From assembly GCF_037126465.1 (NCBI RefSeq), contig NC_088201.1:190676031-190740030 (forward strand): DNA of 64,000 bases, given 5' to 3'. This document shows positions 55,681-64,000 of this stretch, in pieces (the stretch's first letter is position 1; each line of letters opens with the position of its first letter). The notes under the pieces are model-generated. The model had not been told where the DNA came from, searched no databases, and saw nothing but the letters and a program-made list of their open reading frames with translations. The stretch is from Ornithodoros turicata (Eukaryota > Arthropoda > Arachnida > Ixodida > Argasidae). Position numbers and translations under genes: made by a program.

Positions 55681-56766
55681 AGAAGAAACAAAGTTGTGCC
55701 AAGAAGACCTTTTTGCTTGCTTTCGTGTCCACCTTGCTTTGGCACGTGCTTTTTTGAAGGCAAGAAGATTCTGTGATGTGGGGTATCTACGAAAGGTACC
55801 CCAGGCACGATTCTGTTCCTTTCTAGTCTTTGCGCAATCGTCAGTCCACCAAGGTTTCGGACGCTTGGGGAGCCGACCCAATGTCTGTGGAATAGATTGT
55901 TTGGCGGCATCTATGATTCTGCTTGTAACTAAAGTGTTTGCCTCTTCGACTGACATGTGTTGGAAAGAAGAGGACTGGAGTTTGACTTCCCTTTGGAATA
56001 AGCTCCAGTCAGCCTGAGCTAGTTTCCACCGGGGTGGTCGTGTTGTGAGTGTATTTGTAGCACCACACAATTTCACGATAACAGGAAAATGGTCACTCCC
56101 TCGTGGATTTTGTTCAACTGCCCAGTCTAAACTGCTAAACAATGAGGGACTGCACAGCGAGATATCTAGAGAAGAAAAGCTTTGTGTCGCTGCATTAACG
56201 TAAGTAGCTTGTCCCGTGTTGAGCAAGCAAATTGACCTTGACATCAAAACGCTTTCCAGCATTTTCCCTCTGACGTCTAACCTTCTGCTGCCCCACAGGG
56301 GGCTGTGAGCATTCAGGTCCCCAAGAATAAGGAAAGGTTGAGGCAGCTGGTCACAAAGATGCTCAAAGTCCCTTTGGTGGATTACTACTGAAGGGGGCAG
56401 GTACAATGAACACACTGTAATGACCCTGTCGAGGCATATTTGTGCAGCTACAGCCTCAAGGTCTGTAACAAGTGGAACAGAATTGGAAGGAATGGACTGC
56501 GGAGTAATCAGAGCCACACCCCCAGATGAACGTGAGGTGTCCGTACGATCCTTTCGAAAAACATTATATCTTCGAAATGGGTTTATACTCTGTTTGTTCA
56601 GGTATGTCTCTTGCAAACAGAAACAGACAGCTTTGTACTTTTCAAGAAGGTCATGTATGTCATCTATGTTGGTGAAGAGACCTCGACAGTTCCATTGCAG
56701 AAGGACCTGTCCCATGAAAAGGATTGTGGTTAAGAAAAACAAAGAGACTTTGACCATTATGTGCAT
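55681..56766 (-). pseudogene. ORF2 N-terminal part of master I-type element
   Basis: From an ATG at 56766 the frame encodes the full endonuclease (LLQWNCRGLFTNIDDI, LQETYL, LILGDLNAHSPLWG, GSDHFPVI) and then the linker up to the TTAA at 55677, where K1 was inserted. GDLNAH replaces the usual GDFNAH. Beyond the TTAA the frame reads into K1 terminal sequence. It continues in the piece ending at 44887. Confidence 0.9.
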
Positions 56767-56767
56767 T

Positions 56768-56844
56768 TAAGGAGGCAGCACCCTTGGTGGGGGCTGTTTT
56801 TGCTGGTCCGTGGGTCTGTTGCCTCTGCCTCTACCACTCGATCT
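56768..56844 (-). pseudogene. ORF1 C-terminal tail of master I-type element
   Basis: The last 25 codons before a TAA (SGRGRGNRPTDQQKQPPPRV..) match the end of element-B ORF1 in style. The rest lies in the assembly gap. The ORF1 stop and the ORF2 start are nearly adjacent (TAAATG followed by the downstream ATG at 56766). Confidence 0.75.
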
Positions 56845-56944
56845 NNNNNNNNNNNNNNNNNNNNNNNNNNNNNNNNNNNNNNNNNNNNNNNNNNNNNNNN
56901 NNNNNNNNNNNNNNNNNNNNNNNNNNNNNNNNNNNNNNNNNNNN
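56845..56944. other. Assembly gap (100 N)
   Basis: Exactly 100 undetermined bases between ORF1 of the master element and the satellite. The round number suggests a placeholder of unknown true length, hiding the 5' end of the master element and more satellite units. Confidence 0.95.
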
Positions 56945-59109
56945 ATTTGGACTTACGAAGTCGCAGGGGAAGAAGGCCTCAACAGCTGCGTCTGCCTACG
57001 AGGCAACTGTTGGCATCCTGCATTTGGACTTACGAAGTCGCAGGGGAAGAAGGCCTCAACAGCTGCGTCTGCCTACGAGGCAACTGTTGGCATCCTGCAT
57101 TTGGACTTACGAAGTCGCAGGGGAAGAAGGCCTCAACAGCTGTGTCTGCCTACGAGGCAACTGTTGGCATCCTGCATTTGGACTTACGAAGTCGCAGGGG
57201 AAGAAGGCCTCAACAGCTGTGTCTGCCTACGAGGCAACTGTTGGCATCCTGCATTTGGACTTACGAAGTCGCAGGGGAAGAAGGCCTCAACAGCTGTGTC
57301 TGCCTACGAGGCAACTGTTGGCATCCTGCATTTGGACTTACGAAGTCGCAGGGGAAGAAGGCCTCAACAGCTGTGTCTGCCTACGAGGCAACTGTTGGCA
57401 TCCTGCATTTGGACTTACGAAGTCGCAGGGGAAGAAGGCCTCAACAGCTGTGTCTGCCTACGAGGCAACTGTTGGCATCCTGCATTTGGACTTACGAAGT
57501 CGCAGGGGAAGAAGGCCTCAACAGCTGTGTCTGCCTACGAGGCAACTGTTGGCATCCTGCATTTGGACTTACGAAGTCGCAGGGGAAGAAGGCCTCAACA
57601 GCTGTGTCTGCCTACGAGGCAACTGTTGGCATCCTGCATTTGGACTTACGAAGTCGCAGGGGAAGAAGGCCTCAACAGCTGTGTCTGCCTACGAGGCAAC
57701 TGTTGGCATCCTGCATTTGGACTTACGAAGTCGCAGGGGAAGAAGGCCTCAACAGCTGTGTCTGCCTACGAGGCAACTGTTGGCATCCTGCATTTGGACT
57801 TACGAAGTCGCAGGGGAAGAAGGCCTCAACAGCTGTGTCTGCCTACGAGGCAACTGTTGGCATCCTGCATTTGGACTTACGAAGTCGCAGGGGAAGAAGG
57901 CCTCAACAGCTGTGTCTGCCTACGAGGCAACTGTTGGCATCCTGCATTTGGACTTACGAAGTCGCAGGGGAAGAAGGCCTCAACAGCTGTGTCTGCCTAC
58001 GAGGCAACTGTTGGCATCCTGCATTTGGACTTACGAAGTCGCAGGGGAAGAAGGCCTCAACAGCTGTGTCTGCCTACGAGGCAACTGTTGGCATCCTGCA
58101 TTTGGACTTACGAAGTCGCAGGGGAAGAAGGCCTCAACAGCTGTGTCTGCCTACGAGGCAACTGTTGGCATCCTGCATTTGGACTTACGAAGTCGCAGGG
58201 GAAGAAGGCCTCAACAGCTGTGTCTGCCTACGAGGCAACTGTTGGCATCCTGCATTTGGACTTACGAAGTCGCAGGGGAAGAAGGCCTCAACAGCTGTGT
58301 CTGCCTACGAGGCAACTGTTGGCATCCTGCATTTGGACTTACGAAGTCGCAGGGGAAGAAGGCCTCAACAGCTGTGTCTGCCTACGAGGCAACTGTTGGC
58401 ATCCTGCATTTGGACTTACGAAGTCGCAGGTGTTTTGGTGTTTTGGTGCTTTATGGCACAAGCGACTAAGGCCAAATACGAAGTCGCAGGGGAAGAAGGC
58501 CTCAACAGCTGTTTCTGCCTACGAGGCAACTGTTGGCATCCTGCATTTGGACTTACGAAGTCGCAGGTGTTTTGGTGCTTTATGGCACAAGAGCGACTAA
58601 GGCCAAATACGAAGTCGCAGGGGAAGAAGGCCTCAACAGCTGTTTCTGCCTACGAGGCAACTGTTGGCATCCTGCATTTGGACTTACGAAGTCGCAGGTG
58701 TTTTGGTGCTTTATGGCACAAGAGCGACTAAGGCCAAATACGAAGTCGCAGGGGAAGAAGGCCTCAACAGCTGTTTCTGCCTACGAGGCAACTGTTGGCA
58801 TCCTGCATTTGGACTTACGAAGTCGCAGGTGTTTTGGTGCTTTATGGCACAAGAGCGACTAAGGCCAAATACGAAGTCGCAGGGGAAGAAGGCCTCAACA
58901 GCTGTTTCTGCCTACGAGGCAACTGTTGGCATCCTGCATTTGGACTTACGAAGTCGCAGGGGAAGAAGGCCTCAACAGCTGTGTCTGCCTACGAGGCAAC
59001 TGTTGGCATCCTGCATTTGGACTTACGAAGTCACAGGGGAAGAAGGCCTCAACAGCTGTGTCTGCCTACGAGGCAACTGTTGGCGTCTTACATTTGGACT
59101 AAGTCGCAG
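56945..59109. repeat. 77-bp satellite array, right segment, with 131-bp higher-order repeats
   Basis: About 19 nearly identical 77-base units run to 58430. Four units then carry an insert of 40-46 bases (TGTTTTGG..TTTATGGCACAAG..ACTAAGGCCAAA) flanked by the duplicated 14-mer TACGAAGTCGCAGG, which gives a 131-base period (77+14+40). Two or three plain units and a degenerate edge (59070-59109) follow. Homogeneity is higher than in the left segment. Open frames across the array are a by-product of the unit and are not called as genes. Confidence 0.95.
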
Positions 59110-59158
59110 GAAGAAGCTACACAGCTACACTTTGTGCAGATGCATCAGAGTGGAAGGT

Positions 59159-62033
59159 TCAATTTATCACAGTTAGGGGAGGGCCTGGCTTCCTTGTTGA
59201 CTTCTTCTGCAGCTTTCTGTCGAGGTTCTCCTTATGATTCTGGATGGCAGCCATGATGCGCTTGGGCTCCCTCAATGGCATGCTCCTTGTCTCCCGGGGG
59301 TCCACAATTTCTGGCAGCATACAATCCGTGTAGAATGGAAGAAGGAAAGGTTCCATCTTCTTTGCCCAGAAGTCGTCATCCCTCATTATTCGTTCAATAT
59401 GAATGCCTTGTTCTGTGTAAACAATAGAGTCGCAGAACTCACGCTTTGTGATGTGGAACTGGCCTTGTATCTGGTAATAGTAGTCATGCCCTTGATGCAA
59501 TGCAAATTGTTCCTGGAACTTTCGGGGGTTCTGTGCTTTTGCTGCTGCTTCGGGAGCAAGGTCCTTCTTTGATGCAGGGCATTTCACTTCCGCAATCCCA
59601 GTATCTTGAACTATGCCATCTGGGGATGCGGCCAGGAACCCGTACTCCAGATCAACGAACAATCCACATTTCTGCACGCTGCAATTTCGCTGTGCTTCAT
59701 ACAATCTGATGGCAACATCCTCATTCTGCTTTCCATACTCTGTAGCACTTGTAGAGAATGGCCTTGGGTACACAAGCTGCTTCACAAGGCTGCTGCTAAG
59801 CGTGGTGCTCCTCCTTTTACAAACTTTACCGAAGTTTGAAGACGACAGTCGGTTCTTGCGCTCTATCATCCATGCCAAGTTTGCTGCCTGTCCCTGGTGC
59901 GGACTTCAATTTCATCCCTCTTCTGGGACCCCACCTGGAGAGCTGACAGCAGTACTGATGACTTCTCCTCATACTGAATTGGCGACATATCTGGCTGCTG
60001 GCAGTGCTCCCCGTAGTGTGCATTAGACATAGACTCTCTTATGTTCCTCTTCTTTGGTTTTGGACCGCCGCCAAACTCTGCCTCCAGTCGCCGTTTCCAG
60101 GCAGCTGCTGTTCTCTTTGCTTGTTCTCTCATTGCGATGAATTTCTTCACGGATGCAGAAGGGCTCTTGTCTGTAATCCCTCTGACTGCAATGCCTTGCC
60201 ATGATGGCCCATACTGGTAGTTGAGTGCTGCACCATAGCATCTGTGTTGGTAAGAGCCCCTCTGGCTCCTGTTTACTGGCTTACCGCCCGAGAATTTTGC
60301 CACCAACGACATCACATTTTCAGCGAGGTTGCTTGTGTCATTGGTAATGAGGCGGCCTGCCTTGTCAGCAATTATGTTTGCGGTTTTCTGAGTTTTCTCC
60401 ACGGAGCTTGTATAGCCTGCTTGTGTAGTTTCTCACAACATGGTTTGCACACTCGTTCTTCTGTACCAGGTATCCATACGGTACTTGCGTCATCACTTGA
60501 TGGTAAACGGAAGAATCTCCATCCCCGACCAGTGTTCTGTACTGGAGGCCATGAACTTGCTCACTCACCTGGAAGCCGTGAACAATAATGTCAGCTTCCA
60601 TCGCAGTCGAGGCCTTGTCCCAGTTCTGGTAGCACTTGTGTGACGGGACACCAGCATCTTTTAGCTTGTGGTATTCGCAATAGCTGCAGAACTTGTTGCG
60701 CACACCTAAGTGCAGGATCTTCTTAGTTCTCGCTCCAATGATCACAGCAAGACCCGAAGAAGCTGAGTATCGGTGGCCGTGGCTTCTGTGTGACCAACCA
60801 CCGTCAACGATGACCTTAGTGTGCGCCGTTGTCCCATCTTCACAAACATCCCCAGCTTCTAGTGCAAGCTCCTTTTCCTCCTTCCCAGCAAGGATGATGG
60901 ACTTCATGAGAATTGCCTCCCAGTGCTGAACAGGGAAAACAAAACGAGGAAGAATGAGCAACCCAGTGTGGCAAACGATGCTCTGGTAGCACAGCTCAGC
61001 CTTCTCAAATTACTCTTTGTGCAGTGCCAATTACAATTAGGCTGCTAGAATTACTGGGAAATCCAAACAAAACCACACATTCAACAAACTATTCCTGCCT
61101 ACATTGATGACTAGTAGTCATTGTGTCGTGTGCATGATGGCCTTGTTCATCACAAAAAAGAACCCGAAACCATGTGGGGCCAACACTGAACAAGTATGCA
61201 TCTGTCTCACTCGAGCAAGGACAACAGAAAATCAACAATTTGTTACGTACCTCTCCCAGTGCTTCCTCTCTTCTCAGGAATGCTCCCTTGCTCATTGTGG
61301 GCACACCTAGCACTGAAAACGATTCCTCAAAGTTGGAGAATCCAGATCCAATGGTCACGAAGGCCCAGACAGCTGCATCGTTGACTCCCATCATCTTTTC
61401 TTCAGCCACCAGAGATGTGGGTTCCGGGACAGGGTCAGTAGTGATCTTCTTTCCTTGGCCATACCCACTGCACTTGTACGTAAACTCAGACCACAGCCCA
61501 ACCTTCCTTTCCTTCTGAAATGTGAACTGCTCTCCAAATATCTCTGGACAAACGTGCTCCGCCATCTCACGGAAACTCTTGATGAAATGTGCTGGGGAAA
61601 TTAGCCTCCGACCCAGAATTCTGTCCTCTTCATGTTGTACAGGAGCGTTCACTTCCATGGGAAGCTCCGGCAGATCTTCCTCACCCGCAGAACAAAATGC
61701 AGATTCAAGATGTGATGTCTGAGGATCCTGGGCTATGTCATTGGCAATGCTGTACAGAGTACCTGGCGGTGTCTCTAAAGGGCGATGCTCCGATCCCTCT
61801 ACTTCCGTGCAATCACTGGCCACGGATAGGTCACGTGTGAACGGTGATTCCTCCAAGGCACCATCAGACAGCTGCAGAGTGTCAGCTTGCTTGTCACCAA
61901 TTGTCGCATGAGCCTTGAGTCTGAAAACCATAGCATTATCAATAGAGCGCTGATCACCAAAACATGCACTACTCGTGCAATTTTGCGCGAAACATGCCTT
62001 TTCAGTGCAAATATGCACTAACGTACAGCACAA
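59159..62033 (-). pseudogene. Kolobok-like transposase with C-terminal YqaJ-type nuclease domain (K2), broken
   Basis: Exon 1 is 62033-61251 and exon 2 starts at 60925 (GT-AG, phase 0). Conserved parts match K1: FVTIGSGFSNFEESFSVLGVP, VIVDGGWSHRSHGHRYSASSG, LGVRNKFCSYC, VGDGDSSVYHQV (Asp), NLAENVMSLVAKFSGGK (Glu). Near 60405 about 100 residues are missing relative to K1 and the frame shifts. A single-base loss near 59888 shifts it again. After that, 59878-59159 encodes a YqaJ/lambda-exonuclease-like domain: RLSSSNFGKV, YGKQNEDVAIRLYEA, LAASPDGIV, AEVKCP (Asp, Glu-x-Lys core), HDYYYQIQGQFHI. The two frame breaks make this copy inactive. Terminal repeats were not found. Confidence 0.82.
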
Positions 62034-63331
62034 GCATTTAAAATCGCTGTAATCAACCCAAACGCGCCGTGGGTAGCGTTACAGCAAAAGTAACGCGAAC
62101 AGCCAGCTGGGCTACACCACGAGTAACGGGAAATGCTACTAGCCAAATATATTCGACCAAGATTGTCAACTAGCGACGACAGCATTGTTGCATTACTTTC
62201 CTGCTTTATTTCTAAAGTTGCTGCTTTCTTAAATTCTGGTTTATTTTAGGAAATTGTCTCCAGACGCATGTACACGGTGTGTAAGTGTCTGATCGTTCGT
62301 AAGTTGCCAATGCAAAACGAGACACCCTAACGTGACCGCCACGCAGATAAAATACTTCAGCACAAGCAATCTAACCGACCCTCATGCTAACAGAAAACGT
62401 TATCATATACAACGTCTACTAACACACCCGTATGAAATGGCTTGCTGTTCGCGTTACTCGTGGTGTAAGGTCAGTCACCGCGAAGCACGCCCAGCAAAAA
62501 AGAATAACAGAAAAGTTCATTTGCATGAAAATTTGCGGCCTAGCTATCAATATCCTTCGCATGACCTCCATTCTGAAGTGGTCTTTTTAGAACGGAAAGG
62601 AACGAGTATGCTTACCGTCGTTTCTTCCGGAGCAGTCGGCAATGCGCTTTACTGGACTTTCGACGGGAATAACATCGTTTCCTTGGGTTCGTACTTGGAC
62701 ACGGCATTTTCCTTCTTTTCTGGGTGCTGTCTACACACCCAACGGAGAATAATGCAACTCCTCAGCACGAAATTCAGCCAGACGGACACAATATAACCGT
62801 ACGATCAACAAAAATACACGCGGCAGGAACCTGCGTATACGGAATCACGCACGGGGCCAACGTTTCGTAAGTCAGGGAGGTCAGAGAACCGCTACGTGAT
62901 CAGCACATAGGAACCCGTGCCATCTCTCGGCAACCTCTTGCAACGTGAAGCTGCCGCTGGTTTCAAATGCGTACGGCAGGTGGCGCTAGTCACCACATTT
63001 TCTGCATTTCTGTGTATTTTGGGTGTGCGATTTTGAACCATGCTAGTTTATTTATTATTCTTTCATTTGCGATAAAACTTTGGACATCACTCCTGCTGAT
63101 AATTACCTGCCCAGTGATCATATTTTCAGCCGAGAATAAATACAGAATAGCCTTTTATGGCAAGTGTAAAAGTAGCGTTTTTTCTTAAATTTGATAGACA
63201 ATAATCAATTAATGATGCTTTACGCGAGAAAAAAAGTTCTTGACTATCCTTTGTATACCGTGCAACGTCACTTTGAAAAAAGATTGACAGCGCTATCTCT
63301 TTTCGTGTTCGCATCATGCTTGACTGAAAAA
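62034..63331. other. Noncoding stretch right of K2
   Basis: Contains the inverted repeat at 62112-62469 and otherwise AT-rich sequence. A plus-strand frame of 154 codons (62332-62796) overlaps the inverted repeat and has no recognisable domain. Confidence 0.4.
62112..62469. repeat. Inverted-repeat element, probable MITE (about 355 bp)
   Basis: TACACCACGAGTAACG at 62112 is mirrored by CGTTACTCGTGGTGTA ending about 62469. The similarity continues inward for a few bases (GGGAA versus CGAA). If the TA is counted as the duplicated target, the ends fit a Tc1/mariner-type MITE, but the evidence is thin. Confidence 0.45.
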
Positions 63332-63357
63332 CATGATGATGATGATTGGGAGTTTAA

Positions 63358-63390
63358 TGGCGCATTGACAACAAAGATCATAGTGCGCCA
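63358..63390 (-). promoter_or_regulatory. 3'-terminal hairpin of element F
   Basis: Arms TGGCGCA and TGCGCCA around 19 bases, next to the (ATC)n tail. Confidence 0.75.
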
Positions 63391-63481
63391 TAAACTGAGG
63401 TATGATTGAGACATTGGTGATGTTATGATTATTTAAGAGTAAACACGATGACTAATAAAAGATGAGTGTATACGTGTAAGA

Positions 63482-64000
63482 CTACAGAAGGCTAATAACG
63501 CCAACGTCTCTCAGAAAATCAAAGACGCTTCTAAAAGGGACGAGAGCCTCGTCACCAAGCAATAGGGCTGGGTGAAGAGGTAAGAAGTATTTATAAAATA
63601 CATTGAAGTGATGTTTGCGATGGATTTCATGATGTGTGCATGCGATGAGTATGTGTACAACAGACAGGAGCTGACCACAGTGCGCACACTGAGGTGGCTC
63701 CTCTCCCCGAAGTAAGAACCCGTGTGTAAGGTACGTATGGCCTATGCGTAACCTTGCTCTTAAAGTACACAACAGGCGGTTTTCCAGCCGGTCTCCTGTA
63801 TCCTGAATTTGAGGTTTAATTAAGTGGAGCTTGTTATTTGTTTGTGTGTTCCAAAATGATTGCCACATTCTGTGCAGTGATTTCTTGAGTGTCAATCTCA
63901 TGTCTTGTACGGACATATCAAAAGGTGTGATGTTATTTTGGAGAGCAGCTGCAGCTGCTTGATCTGCCAACTCATTTCCTTTGATGCCTACATGGCTGGG
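63482..64000 (-). CDS. I-type ORF2 C-terminus (partial)
   Basis: The frame enters from outside the window with the last RNase H motif (PSHVGIKGNELADQAA). It continues through the C-terminal helical region (RLRIGHTYLTHGFLLRGEEPP) and the CAHCGQLLSVVHILIAC finger to the stop at 63482. It resembles element D more than B in this part. No break is seen in the visible portion. Confidence 0.9.
   Translation of the reverse strand, partial: PSHVGIKGNELADQAAAAALQNNITPFDMSVQDMRLTLKKSLHRMWQSFWNTQTNNKLHLIKPQIQDTGDRLENRLLCTLRARLRIGHTYLTHGFLLRGEEPPQCAHCGQLLSVVHILIACTHHEIHRKHHFNVFYKYFLPLHPALLLGDEALVPFRSVFDFLRDVGVISLL

Larger units (their letters stand above)
36334..56844 (-). mobile_element. Old I-type non-LTR element ('master'), split by two insertions
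   Basis: The pieces at 36334-38168, 43840-44891 and 55677-56844 form one minus-strand element. Read from high to low coordinates: the ORF1 C terminus, the ORF2 N-terminal half, the ORF2 middle, the ORF2 C terminus, a 3' hairpin and an (ATC)n tail. The joins are exact. The break at 55680/44888 is a duplicated TTAA around transposon K1. The break at 43840-43852/38156-38168 is a duplicated 13-mer around element B. The left flank is the 77-bp satellite and, beyond the assembly gap, the right neighbour is the same satellite, so this element probably landed inside the array. Its 5' end lies in the gap. A stop codon near 44783 shows it is dead. Confidence 0.85.
63332..64000 (-). mobile_element. I-type non-LTR element F, 3' part, runs off the window
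   Basis: An (ATC)n tail (63333-63346), a TGGCGCA/TGCGCCA hairpin (63358-63390) and an open ORF2 C terminus show the same layout as A, B and D. The 5' side continues beyond 64000, so its length and intactness are unknown. Confidence 0.9.

Noticed and set aside
55555..56766. A separate 5'-truncated or rearranged I-type element ending in unknown sequence
   Set aside because: Its end coincides with the TTAA and terminal repeat of K1, and it joins in frame with 44887, so it is a piece of the master element.
56945..59109. CRISPR-like array
   Set aside because: Contiguous head-to-tail 77-bp units with no unique spacers in a eukaryotic setting; it is a satellite.
56761..59256. Open frames of up to 656 codons through the gap and right satellite
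   Set aside because: They read across 100 N and through the satellite; same artefact as the left array.

Overview
The window looks like a repeat-rich eukaryotic, animal nuclear contig. GT-AG introns interrupt several transposon genes, AATAAA signals occur, and almost all recognisable coding sequence comes from animal transposable elements. These include I-superfamily non-LTR elements with an RNase H domain, Ty3/Gypsy, PIF/Harbinger with a MADF-BESS partner, hAT, and a TTAA-flanked Kolobok-like element. Together with an intronless leucine-rich-repeat gene, this suggests an arthropod, most likely a chelicerate such as a tick. That placement is inference from family style, not from a marker gene. 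The only clear candidate host gene is the LRR protein at 2006-4255.

Layout: 1-2005 holds noncoding repeats. The LRR gene is at 2006-4255. Pieces of a decayed Ty3/Gypsy element lie at 5054-8694, with a 3' LTR, an internally deleted pol and a gag-protease remnant. 10813-13269 is a decayed Harbinger element (H2) with matching TGA target duplications. 13270-20757 is mostly noncoding with small repeats. 20758-27174 is a complete-looking Harbinger element (H1) carrying a four-exon transposase on + and a seven-exon MADF-BESS gene on -, inside 74-bp terminal inverted repeats. 28410-29759 is a hAT element with a perfect 8-bp duplication. 29768-35544 has no recognisable gene.

From 35545 to 59109 the sequence reads as one nested stack. 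A 77-bp satellite array (35545-36333 and 56945-59109) flanks an old I-type retrotransposon (36334-56844, here 'master', minus strand). The master's ORF2 was cut twice: by a full-length intact I-type element (B, 38169-43839, 13-bp TSD) and by a Kolobok-like DNA transposon (K1, 44892-55676, TTAA TSD). The intron of the K1 transposase gene was in turn invaded by a second full-length intact I-type element (D, 48656-54044, 12-bp TSD). A 100-N assembly gap sits at 56845-56944. Right of the array is a second Kolobok-like gene (K2, 59159-62033) with a C-terminal YqaJ-type nuclease domain. The window ends inside another I-type copy (F, 63332-64000).

Functionally, B and D each encode what target-primed reverse transcription needs: a zinc-knuckle ORF1, and an ORF2 with endonuclease, reverse transcriptase and RNase H. 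All the I-type copies share a 3'-terminal hairpin and an (ATC)n tail. H1 encodes a DDE transposase plus a DNA-binding partner, so it could be autonomous. K1 has an intact transposase frame across its intron. K2, H2, the hAT copy, the Gypsy pieces and the master are broken.
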